11,686 nt of DNA. Source: Firmicutes bacterium UBA5496 (GTDB lineage: Bacteria > Bacillota > Proteinivoracia > UBA4975). The stretch covers positions 26,921 through 38,606 of the forward strand of contig DIPE01000107.1 in assembly GCA_002427015.1 (NCBI GenBank). Reading direction: 5' to 3'. The notes below the pieces were generated by a model. It was not told the DNA's origin. It was given only the letters and a program-made list of their open reading frames with translations, and did no database searches. Positions 1 through 6,184 of the stretch are shown here, one piece after another (position 1 is the stretch's first letter; every line of letters starts with the position of its first letter). The translations under genes were made by a program, and so were the position numbers.

Positions 1-392
1 TCGCCGAACTGGGGCCGGTTTTTGCGGAAATGGAGGGAAAAGATGTAGCTGCCTGGATTATTGCCAATCAGAGCTTTCTTGCCAATCTAGCTTCTTCTAT
101 TTTAAGGGAAGCAGGGGTGGAATGCTCGGTAGAGGTAAAATTTCAGGTGGAGCCTTATCCTGTCCGGGCCTATCAAGCCCTGACCTACCCAGAGGGCAGG
201 TACAGATCGGTCCAAGTGATTTTGGGCAAAGGGCAAGGGCGAAACTGGTGGTGTCTGTTGTTCCCGCCCCTGTGTTTTGTAAATGAAACAATGGCCGAGG
301 AAGCTTGGGGGGAGCAAGAAATCCAAGGGCGTTTTTGGCTATGGGATAAGATATGCTTGCTTATCCAAAAGTTGTTTGTCGGCTCTGAATAA
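1..392 (+). CDS. spoIIR: Stage II sporulation protein R, C-terminal part (cut by window edge)
   Basis: The reading frame is already open at base 3 and runs 129 codons to TAA at 390-392, so the N-terminus lies outside the window. The ATG at 30 is only an internal Met. SpoIIR is a secreted forespore protein that activates the SpoIIGA protease, which processes pro-sigma-E in the mother cell. Recognition rests on the family signature near the C-terminus: an EPYPVRAYQAL segment, then the EGRYRSVQVILGKGQG stretch and the NWWCLLFPPLCFV block, where the WWC and PPLCF residues are the most characteristic. A tail of about 35 residues follows. The signal peptide is not visible. In Bacillus, spoIIR sits just upstream of the ywl genes, and homologues of those genes follow further along this window, which supports the call. 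Confidence 0.93.
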   Translation, partial: AELGPVFAEMEGKDVAAWIIANQSFLANLASSILREAGVECSVEVKFQVEPYPVRAYQALTYPEGRYRSVQVILGKGQGRNWWCLLFPPLCFVNETMAEEAWGEQEIQGRFWLWDKICLLIQKLFVGSE

Positions 393-410
393 AGGGCTTT
401 TTTTCTTTCT
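381..410 (+). terminator. Probable weak intrinsic terminator after spoIIR
   Basis: GGCTCT (381-386) can pair with AGGGCT (393-398) around the 6-base loop GAATAA, with two G-U wobbles in the 6-bp stem. A T-rich tract follows directly (seven T at 398-404, then CTTTCT). The hairpin overlaps the spoIIR stop codon. The stem is short, so termination may be partial. It does sit just ahead of a new promoter, where a terminator would be expected. Confidence 0.5.
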
Positions 411-418
411 AAGTAGGA

Positions 419-447
419 TTGACAGAGGAAAATGCGGGTGCTATAAT
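419..447 (+). promoter_or_regulatory. Consensus sigma-A promoter of the isc operon
   Basis: TTGACA at 419-424 and TATAAT at 442-447 match the -35 and -10 consensus exactly, with an optimal 17-base spacer. Transcription should start near 454, giving a leader of roughly 37 bases before the iscR ATG at 491. A promoter this strong needs control, and an inverted repeat lies immediately downstream. Confidence 0.88.
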
Positions 448-450
448 AAT

Positions 451-469
451 CCCGAGTAAAAGACTAGGG
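451..469 (+). promoter_or_regulatory. Inverted repeat at the transcription start; probable IscR operator
   Basis: CCCGAGT (451-457) and ACTAGGG (463-469) form an inverted repeat separated by five A-rich bases, with six of seven positions complementary. Flanking AAT on the left and TATT on the right extend the AT-rich outer arms. The site begins three bases after the -10 box and covers the expected start site, where a bound dimer would block RNA polymerase. Rrf2/IscR regulators in Gram-positive bacteria commonly repress their own isc operon from promoter-proximal palindromes. The assignment to IscR is inferred from position and symmetry. Confidence 0.65.
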
Positions 470-490
470 TATTCTGCCGGAGGTGAGGAT

Positions 491-910
491 ATGCTGATTT
501 CTACTCGGGGAGAATATGGATTAAGAGCGATGCTGGTGCTTGCGGAAGAATTTAATGCGGATCCTGTTCCCCTGCGGCAGATTGCTCAAATGGAGCATCT
601 GTCCGAGCAATATTTAGAGCATTTGTTCCGGGATTTGCGGACCAAGGAGCTTGTAACCAGTTTCCGCGGTGCCAAGGGCGGATATAAATTATCCCGGCCC
701 CCTGCGGAAATCACTGTGGGCGATGTCTTATGGGCGCTGGAAGGGTCTTTGGCCCCCATGCGATGCGTGGCCGGTGAGACTGACGAGGCATGCCAGCATA
801 AAGACGGCTGTTCCACCAGATTTGTCTGGGAGAAGTTGAAGGCCGCTATGGATGAGGTGCTGGACACAACAACCCTGGCAGATATACTTGCAAGAGCAGC
901 AAAGGAGTGA
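491..910 (+). CDS. iscR: Rrf2-family transcriptional regulator, IscR-type
   Basis: A 139-residue winged-helix protein of normal Rrf2 length. The start is ATG 491, preceded by GGAGGTGAGG at 479-488; frame extension upstream runs only into the promoter. The N-terminus LISTRGEYGLRAM, the recognition-helix region (about residues 37-50, LSEQYLEHLFRDLR) and the wing RGAKGGYKL (59-67) are typical of the family. Three cysteines at 92, 101 and 107 match the position of the [2Fe-2S] ligands of IscR, but the spacing is C-X8-C-X5-C instead of C-X5-C-X5-C as in E. coli IscR. It probably senses Fe-S cluster supply and represses its own operon. The stop codon lies five bases before the iscS ATG. CymR-type cysteine regulators belong to the same family but normally lack this cysteine triad, so IscR is the better call. 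Confidence 0.88.
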   Translation: MLISTRGEYGLRAMLVLAEEFNADPVPLRQIAQMEHLSEQYLEHLFRDLRTKELVTSFRGAKGGYKLSRPPAEITVGDVLWALEGSLAPMRCVAGETDEACQHKDGCSTRFVWEKLKAAMDEVLDTTTLADILARAAKE

Positions 911-915
911 CAAGA

Positions 916-2079
916 ATGCGCAGCATTTATTTGGACCATGCCGCCACAACGCCAATGCGGCAGGAAGCATATGAAGCAATGATCCCCTATTTAACGGAAA
1001 AGTTCGGCAATCCCTCCAGCATTCATGCCTTTGGCCGGGCAGCGCGCAAGGATGTGGATGGCGCCAGAGAGCGAGTGGCCAAAGCTCTTAACGCAGCGCC
1101 TCAGGAGATTTTTTTTACTTCAGGAGGTACAGAAGCTGACAATATGGCAATTTTGGGAACCGCAGCCCAGTTAAGAGATAAGGGCAAGCACATTATTACT
1201 TCTGCGGTAGAGCACCATGCCGTCCTCCACACCTGTGAAGCCCTGGCAACACAGGGGTACAGGTTGACGATGCTGCCAGTGGATAAATACGGAATGGTTT
1301 CTCCGTCCCAGCTGGCAAAGGCCATCACTGATGAGACAATATTAGTTTCCATTATGCATGCCAATAATGAAGTGGGCACAATTCAGCCCATCCGTGAATT
1401 GGCAGCGATTGCCCATGAGCGGGGAGCGCTTTTTCATACAGATGCAGTGCAATCCCTGGGCAATATTCCTGTTGATGTCGCGGATTTGCAGGTGGACCTG
1501 CTTTCAGCTTCTGCCCACAAACTTTACGGTCCCAAAGGAGTAGGCTTGCTTTATGTGAGAAAGGGCACCAAACTAGGCAACATTGCTTATGGCGGCGCCC
1601 AAGAGCGCAACTTGCGCCCGGGGACGGAAAATGTAGCAGGTATCATGGGTTTTGCCAGGGCCTTGGAGCTGGCGGCAGCAGAACAGCCGGAAACATACGA
1701 ACATCTCGCTGCCCTCAGAGATAAGCTGATAAAAGGGCTGACCTCTTTGCCCGCTGTCAGCCTCAACGGCCACCCCCAGCAGCGCCTGCCGGGGAATGTC
1801 AATGTCAGCATTGAAAGAGTAGAAGGAGAGAGTCTGATTCTCAGTCTTGATATGGCAGGAATTGCTGTATCCAGCGGGTCAGCTTGCACCTCCGGCTCTC
1901 TGGAGCCTTCACATGTGCTGATGGCTATGGGGCTCAGCCATCAAAAGGCCCACGGTTCTCTGCGGTTTACTTTGGGCAAGTCCACCAGCGCAGCAGATAT
2001 CGACTATGTCTTAGAAGTAATACCAGGCATCATTCAGCGTTTGCGGCAAATGTCACCGGTCCAGGCCGGACAGGAATAG
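916..2079 (+). CDS. iscS: Cysteine desulfurase (IscS/NifS class)
   Basis: A PLP enzyme of 387 residues that removes sulfur from L-cysteine as a persulfide and passes it to the scaffold protein. ATG 916 is chosen because AAAGGAG at 901-907 sits 8 bases upstream and translation then opens with the typical MRSIYLDHAATTP; a GTG at 907 is in frame but overlaps the ribosome binding site. Visible motifs are TSGGTEADN near residue 70, EHHAVL, HTDAVQSLG, and SASAHKLYGPKG with the PLP lysine K202. The catalytic cysteine is C324 in SSGSACTSG. These positions agree closely with A. vinelandii NifS (K202, C325), and the lack of a long insertion separates it from the SufS class. It is followed 11 bases later by iscU. 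Confidence 0.95.
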   Translation: MRSIYLDHAATTPMRQEAYEAMIPYLTEKFGNPSSIHAFGRAARKDVDGARERVAKALNAAPQEIFFTSGGTEADNMAILGTAAQLRDKGKHIITSAVEHHAVLHTCEALATQGYRLTMLPVDKYGMVSPSQLAKAITDETILVSIMHANNEVGTIQPIRELAAIAHERGALFHTDAVQSLGNIPVDVADLQVDLLSASAHKLYGPKGVGLLYVRKGTKLGNIAYGGAQERNLRPGTENVAGIMGFARALELAAAEQPETYEHLAALRDKLIKGLTSLPAVSLNGHPQQRLPGNVNVSIERVEGESLILSLDMAGIAVSSGSACTSGSLEPSHVLMAMGLSHQKAHGSLRFTLGKSTSAADIDYVLEVIPGIIQRLRQMSPVQAGQE

Positions 2080-2090
2080 GGGGAGAAGTC

Positions 2091-2465
2091 ATGTATTCAG
2101 AAAAAGTCATGGACCACTTTCAAAATCCGCGCAATGTAGGCACGCTTCCTGATGCCAACGGGGTGGGAGAGGTAGGCAACATTCGCTGCGGCGACGTTAT
2201 GAAGCTATATATAAAAGTCAATGAAAACCAGGTTATCGAAGATATCAAGTTCCAAACCTTTGGCTGCGGGGCTGCTATTGCCACCAGCAGCATGATTACT
2301 GAAATTGTCAAGGGGATGCCAATCTCTGAAGCAGAAAAGGTGTCAAACCGCCAAGTGGCCGAAGAGCTGGACGGATTGCCGCCGGTGAAAATGCACTGCT
2401 CCAACCTGGCTGCCGATGCTTTGAAGGCAGCAATAGAGGATTATCGCCAGGGTCAAAAAGCATAA
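2091..2465 (+). CDS. iscU: Iron-sulfur cluster assembly scaffold protein, IscU/NifU N-terminal type
   Basis: A 124-residue scaffold on which [2Fe-2S] and [4Fe-4S] clusters are built from IscS-derived sulfur. ATG 2091 follows GGGGGAGAAG (from 2079). The protein opens MYSEKVMDHFQNPRNVG, the usual IscU start. The three cluster cysteines are C33 (RCGD), C59 (FGCGAA) and C103 (MHCSN), with the conserved Asp at D35 and a His at 102 before the last cysteine. It ends shortly after this domain, so there is no NifU ferredoxin-like or Nfu part. It lacks the zinc-type spacing insertion seen in SufU. The gene is last in the isc operon and is followed 15 bases later by a terminator. No mnmA or hscBA genes follow. 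Confidence 0.94.
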   Translation: MYSEKVMDHFQNPRNVGTLPDANGVGEVGNIRCGDVMKLYIKVNENQVIEDIKFQTFGCGAAIATSSMITEIVKGMPISEAEKVSNRQVAEELDGLPPVKMHCSNLAADALKAAIEDYRQGQKA

Positions 2466-2480
2466 AGAACTGTTACTCTA

Positions 2481-2513
2481 GGGACGCTACTGTTGCGTCC
2501 TCTTTTGTCTTTG
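2481..2513 (+). terminator. Intrinsic terminator of the isc operon
   Basis: GGACGC (2482-2487) pairs perfectly with GCGTCC (2495-2500) around a 7-base loop; a G-U pair (2481/2501) can extend it. The T-rich tract TCTTTTGTCTTT follows. It lies 15 bases after the iscU stop codon. Confidence 0.85.
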
Positions 2514-2531
2514 CCGGGAGTTTATCCTGTG

Positions 2532-2560
2532 TTGACAAGCATGTTTGCCTAGGCTACCAT
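2532..2560 (+). promoter_or_regulatory. Probable promoter of the Na/Pi-cotransporter gene
   Basis: TTGACA at 2532-2537 is a perfect -35 box. TACCAT at 2555-2560 (four of six matches) sits at the optimal 17-base spacing; CATAAT at 2558-2563 is a better match but at 20 bases. The spacer contains the 8-base palindrome GCCTAGGC at 2547-2554, which could be an operator half but may be chance. The unit lies between a terminator and the gene start, as expected for a separate transcript. Confidence 0.65.
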
Positions 2561-2601
2561 AATGGATAACAGGTGCATTGAGCAGAAATGGAGGTGTCTC
2601 T

Positions 2602-4206
2602 ATGGTTGTTAAAATTATCATAGGCGTCATTGGCGGCTTGGGTTTATTCCTCTTGGGCATGCACATGATGTCCGAGGGTTTGCATAAGCTGGCCGGGAGC
2701 AAAATGCGCCGGTTCCTGGAACTGCTGACATTTAACCCTTTTGTGGCAATCTTGACAGGTATTGTCATCACTGCAGTTATTTCAAGCAGCAGCGCCACTA
2801 CCGTCATGGTGGTGGGCTTTGTCAATGCCGGGCTGATGACCCTCACTCAGGCTGTGGGCACCATTTTAGGGGCCAATATCGGCACTACAGTCACCGGGCA
2901 GATAATATCCTTTGACATTGCTGAGTTCGCCCTGCCGGCAATAGCCCTGGGAGTCATTCTCTATGTCTTTGTCAACAAGCGCCAGTATCAAAATATAGGT
3001 GAAAGCATCTTGGGCTTTGGCATTTTGTTTTTGGGCATCAGCATTATGGGGGAAGCTCTGGATGGTGTTAAGGACTATCCTCAAATAATCAGCCTGCTGG
3101 GGCAGTTTGGTCGACGCCCCCTGCTGGGATTATTGGCGGGATTGCTGTTTACCGGCTTGGTCCAAAGCAGTGCCGCCACCACCAGCGTCGTCATTGCTTT
3201 GGTTCGCAACGGGGTGCTGGGATTGCCGGGAGCAATGGCGATAATATTGGGATCCAATATCGGCACTTGCGTCACGGCAATGTTGGCCAGCATTGGCACC
3301 GGCCTTAATGCCCGCCGGGCGGCAGTTGCCCATCTCATGTTTAACGCCATTGGCGTAGTAATTTTTATGGCCATTCTCAAGCCCTTTACGAATTTTATTC
3401 AGCTGCTTAATCCTGCCCTGCCCCGTCAGGTTGCCTGGGGCCATACTATATTTAATGTGACCAACACCTTGTTATTTTTGCCCTTTATAAATCAGTTTGT
3501 CGCGCTTATAACCAAAATTGTCCCCGGCACCGAAGAGGTGTTCAAGACCGGTCCCATTTACTTGGAGAAAAACCTGCTGGTTTCACCTGCCCTGGCCTTG
3601 AGCGCTGCCGAACGGGAAATCAGCCGCATGGCGGATTTGACCGTAGAGATGTTAGATGATGCCATGACCATGATGTTTAAGAATGATCTCACCCTGAAAA
3701 AGATTATTGAGCGCAATGAAGAGATCGTGGACGAACTGGAGCAGCAAATTACCATTTATCTAGCAGACCTGGCCCAGGAGGGCCTGAGCGAAGAACAAAG
3801 CCGCTTGTTGGCTGGCTATTTGCATGCAATTAACGATATCGAGCGCATTGGCGATCACTCTGACAATATTTCCGATTTAGTCAATGAAAAAATCGAGGAT
3901 AAATATCCTTTTTCGGAATCGGCTACTGAAGAACTCAAGGATATGTTCGCCAAAGTGCGCAACATGACAACTAAGTCCATTGCCGCCTTCCGGGCCCGCA
4001 ATAAGACACTTGCCCGGGAGATACTGGCTGACGACAATGAAATCGATCGGCTGGAAAAGAAATTGCGCCAGCGCCATGTAGCCCGGATTAACGAGGGTCG
4101 TTGTTTTCCCCCTTCCGGGGTTCTCTTTCTTGACATCATCGCCAACTTTGAACGGATTGGCGATCATGCCACCAATATTGCCCAGACGGTTTTGGGAGAT
4201 TATTAA
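2602..4206 (+). CDS. Na+/phosphate cotransporter family protein with C-terminal PhoU domain
   Basis: A 534-residue membrane protein starting at ATG 2602, with GGAGGTG at 2590-2596. Residues 1-305 hold two inverted Na/Pi-cotransporter repeats. The first carries SSSSATT (61-67) and GANIGTTVTG (90-99). The second carries QSSAATTS (188-195) and GSNIGTCVTA (217-226). Several hydrophobic segments lie between and around them. From about residue 335 a soluble cytoplasmic PhoU-like helical domain follows, with two copies of the metal-binding ERIGDH motif at 414-419 and 517-522. This is the NptA/YjbB architecture, predicted to move phosphate with sodium across the cytoplasmic membrane, while the PhoU part may sense phosphate or metal state. 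Direction and substrate cannot be read from sequence; E. coli YjbB has been linked to phosphate export. The gene has its own promoter and terminator and is not coupled to its neighbours. Confidence 0.9.
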   Translation: MVVKIIIGVIGGLGLFLLGMHMMSEGLHKLAGSKMRRFLELLTFNPFVAILTGIVITAVISSSSATTVMVVGFVNAGLMTLTQAVGTILGANIGTTVTGQIISFDIAEFALPAIALGVILYVFVNKRQYQNIGESILGFGILFLGISIMGEALDGVKDYPQIISLLGQFGRRPLLGLLAGLLFTGLVQSSAATTSVVIALVRNGVLGLPGAMAIILGSNIGTCVTAMLASIGTGLNARRAAVAHLMFNAIGVVIFMAILKPFTNFIQLLNPALPRQVAWGHTIFNVTNTLLFLPFINQFVALITKIVPGTEEVFKTGPIYLEKNLLVSPALALSAAEREISRMADLTVEMLDDAMTMMFKNDLTLKKIIERNEEIVDELEQQITIYLADLAQEGLSEEQSRLLAGYLHAINDIERIGDHSDNISDLVNEKIEDKYPFSESATEELKDMFAKVRNMTTKSIAAFRARNKTLAREILADDNEIDRLEKKLRQRHVARINEGRCFPPSGVLFLDIIANFERIGDHATNIAQTVLGDY

Positions 4207-4226
4207 GGGCTGCAGGCCCTTTTTTC
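4205..4226 (+). terminator. Intrinsic terminator after the Na/Pi-cotransporter gene
   Basis: AAGGGC (4205-4210) pairs with GCCCTT (4216-4221) around the loop TGCAG and runs into a T tract ending near 4226. The hairpin overlaps the stop codon of the gene. Confidence 0.85.
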
Positions 4227-4232
4227 TTGTGT

Positions 4233-4262
4233 TTGACAGCTCTTCCGGCAAATAAGTATAAT
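4233..4262 (+). promoter_or_regulatory. Sigma-A promoter for the long downstream operon
   Basis: TTGACA at 4233-4238 and TATAAT at 4257-4262 match both consensus boxes exactly, with an 18-base spacer. Transcription would start near 4269, leaving a leader of about 65 bases before the yibE/F-like GTG. No further clear promoter or terminator is seen between here and the right edge, so this may drive all eight following genes. Confidence 0.83.
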
Positions 4263-4273
4263 AAAAATTAGCG

Positions 4274-4297
4274 GCAGTCATAAGCCTTATGCGCTGC
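4274..4297 (+). other. Hairpin in the 5' leader of the YibE/F gene
   Basis: CATAA (4279-4283) pairs with TTATG (4287-4291) around GCC, and GCAG (4274-4277) pairs with CTGC (4294-4297) across a small internal loop. It begins just after the predicted transcription start and lacks a T tract, so it is not a terminator. It may protect the 5' end of the mRNA or be regulatory; this is inference. Confidence 0.4.
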
Positions 4298-4333
4298 TTT
4301 ATATCTGTCAGGGAAAGGAAGAAGGGTGAAGAG

Positions 4334-5488
4334 GTGAAGAAATTACCAGGGCTGGCAATATTGCTAGCAGCTGTCCTGTTGCTGGGCACGTCATCTGCCC
4401 AGGGCGGCAGTCAAAACGCTGAAGATTGGGTTCAGGAATATCCCACTGTAATCGCCCGGGCCAAGGTTCTTGAAGTTTCCGCCTATGAGGAAATTAAAGA
4501 TGACTGGTTTTTTACCGGCAGGCAAAAGGTGACGGTGAAAATCATGACCGGCCGCTTTCAGGGGTATATTGAAGAGATAGAGAATAATTTTACCGGTGTC
4601 TCTTACCGGGACTTGCCTTTAAAAGAGGGTGACCAGGTGCTCCTGCTTTTGGAATTGGACGGGGGCCGGCTGCACAGTGTCAGCCTGTATGAATTTGGCC
4701 GGGACAGGTATTTATATATTCTTATTGGAGTGTTTATCTTTGCGGTTATACTTATAGCCCGGACCAAGGGGCTGAAGGCGGTGCTCAGCCTGATCATTGC
4801 CGGCCTTATTATTTCCCAGGGAATGCTGCCCTTAATGCTCCGGGGGCATAACCCCATGGCGCTGACACTGCTCTTTTCGGCCTTGATATCCATTGTCACT
4901 CTGATAATATTCGGCGGCTTTAATGCCAAGACTGCAGCCGCCATTGTCGGCACCTTCTGCGGGGTGCTGGGGGCAGGCCTTATCGCATTGATTTTCGGCA
5001 AGGCCGCAAGGTTAACTGGATTTAATGAGGATGTCCAGATGCTGTATTCCAGTGGGCTGCCAGCAAGTTTGGATATTCGCGGCTTGCTCTTTGCAGGGAT
5101 TATTTTGGGAGCCTTGGGAGCTGTAATGGACTTGTCTCAGTCAATAGCTTCCTCGACCTATGCAATCCGGGAGGCCAATCCCCTCCTTACTGTAAAAGGC
5201 TTATATAAAGCGGGGCTTGAGACTGGCAGAGAAAGACTGGCAAGAATGATTAATCTATTGATGCTGGCCTGTGCTGGCTGCGCCCTGCCCCTGCTGCTGC
5301 TGTTCGCCGCCAGGGACATGAGCTATCTGAATGTCATCAACCTGGACATGATTGCCACAGAGGCAGTCCGGTCCATGGCGGGAAGTTTTGGCTTGCTGGC
5401 AGCGGCGCCAGCATCTGCAGCCGCGGCTTCTCTGCTGGCATGCAAGTTTGCCAAAGCCAGGAAGTCTGGCAAAGGCATGGAATTGTAA
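4334..5488 (+). CDS. YibE/F family multipass membrane protein
   Basis: Predicted to be 384 residues from GTG 4334, with AAGGG about 7 bases upstream. This start gives a clean signal sequence (KK followed by a hydrophobic run, residues 4-19, then TSSAQGG); an ATG at 4289 would put a charged 15-residue extension ahead of it and has no good ribosome site. Residues 25-123 form an extracytoplasmic domain, and from about 125 a series of roughly seven to eight membrane segments begins. The YibE/F signature lies at 229-274: GFNEDVQML, then DIRGLLFAGIILGALGAVMD followed by SQSIASS. The family is widespread in Firmicutes and its molecular function is not established. Its stop is 14 bases before the mntP start, so the two are probably co-transcribed. 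No function is assigned beyond membrane protein. Confidence 0.85.
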   Translation: MKKLPGLAILLAAVLLLGTSSAQGGSQNAEDWVQEYPTVIARAKVLEVSAYEEIKDDWFFTGRQKVTVKIMTGRFQGYIEEIENNFTGVSYRDLPLKEGDQVLLLLELDGGRLHSVSLYEFGRDRYLYILIGVFIFAVILIARTKGLKAVLSLIIAGLIISQGMLPLMLRGHNPMALTLLFSALISIVTLIIFGGFNAKTAAAIVGTFCGVLGAGLIALIFGKAARLTGFNEDVQMLYSSGLPASLDIRGLLFAGIILGALGAVMDLSQSIASSTYAIREANPLLTVKGLYKAGLETGRERLARMINLLMLACAGCALPLLLLFAARDMSYLNVINLDMIATEAVRSMAGSFGLLAAAPASAAAASLLACKFAKARKSGKGMEL

Positions 5489-5502
5489 TAGGGGGGAACT
5501 GC

Positions 5503-6180
5503 TTGAAGCATCGAGCTCTATTGTTCCGAATGTTATTTGTTGTGCTGGCGGCAGCGCTGCTGACGCTTCTTGTCAGCAGGTTCAGCCCTCTGGGCGGCGC
5601 CTTGGCGGCGCTGGGACGGGTCACCCCCAGTCAAATTCTGGCCTTGTTGCTGATGGCCGCCGCCCTGGGCACCGATGCCATGTCCCTGGCAATTGGCATT
5701 GGCCTCCGGGGGATTACTCGGCGGGAGGGAATCCGAATCAGCCTGGTCATTGGCCTCTTTCATATTTTCATGCCCCTTATAGGCACGGCAGTGGGCGGAT
5801 ATTTCAGCAGGCTGGCAGGGGGGATTACCCGGGCAATAGGCGCCGGCATTGTGGCCATAATCGGCATCAGGATGGTCTGGGGCTGCCTGACCAGCGCCGG
5901 CACAAAAGACCAGGGGGCCCAATGGAAAGTGACGGGATTTTCCCTGTTGCTTCTGGCTTTAAGCGTCAGTATCGATGCCCTGTCCGTTGGTTTGGGCCTG
6001 GGGGCCTTGGGCTACAATGTTTATCTTACTTCCCTGCTCTTTGGCATATTTGGCGCGGGGATGACCGCGGCCGGATTGTTTTTGGGCCAAAAAATGGGCG
6101 CCCTTGTGGGCAAATATGGAGAACTGATTGGCGGCGGAGTGCTGATAATCCTAGCGCTCAAGATGTTCTTGGAGGGATAA
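5503..6180 (+). CDS. mntP: MntP-family manganese efflux pump (YwlD-type)
   Basis: A 225-residue hydrophobic protein with the duplicated MntP fold. The start is TTG 5503, preceded by AGGGGGGA at about 5490-5497; an in-frame ATG at 5440 would overlap the upstream gene by some 50 bases and has no ribosome site. The paired signatures are GTDAMSLAIGIG (D58) and SIDALSVGLGLG (D158), each at the start of a repeat; these aspartates correspond to the conserved transport residues of MntP. MntP proteins are usually about 185-190 residues, and the excess here is an added N-terminal hydrophobic helix (about residues 6-25). The predicted role is export of Mn2+ from the cytoplasm. It directly precedes the ywlE homologue, the Bacillus ywlD-ywlE order. 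No Mn2+ riboswitch of the yybP-ykoY type is visible in the short gap before it. Confidence 0.88.
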   Translation: MKHRALLFRMLFVVLAAALLTLLVSRFSPLGGALAALGRVTPSQILALLLMAAALGTDAMSLAIGIGLRGITRREGIRISLVIGLFHIFMPLIGTAVGGYFSRLAGGITRAIGAGIVAIIGIRMVWGCLTSAGTKDQGAQWKVTGFSLLLLALSVSIDALSVGLGLGALGYNVYLTSLLFGIFGAGMTAAGLFLGQKMGALVGKYGELIGGGVLIILALKMFLEG

Positions 6181-6184
6181 GCAC

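Noticed and set aside
419..490. TTG at 419 as the start of iscR
   Set aside because: That TTG is the first codon-like triplet of the -35 box TTGACA; the ATG at 491 has a strong ribosome site and matches the usual Rrf2 N-terminus.
1884..2090. N-terminal extension of IscU reading back into iscS
   Set aside because: It overlaps the conserved catalytic-Cys region of iscS in another frame; ATG 2091 has a ribosome site and gives the standard IscU N-terminus.
3877..4389. A 170-codon open frame on the - strand opposite the Na/Pi-transporter gene
   Set aside because: No family motif, no ribosome site, and it runs across the terminator and promoter of the + strand units; it is an antisense shadow of a conserved coding region.
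5489..5502. A manganese riboswitch (yybP-ykoY) ahead of mntP
   Set aside because: The gap is only 14 bases, and the leader at 4263-4333 is too short and lacks the expected conserved internal loops.
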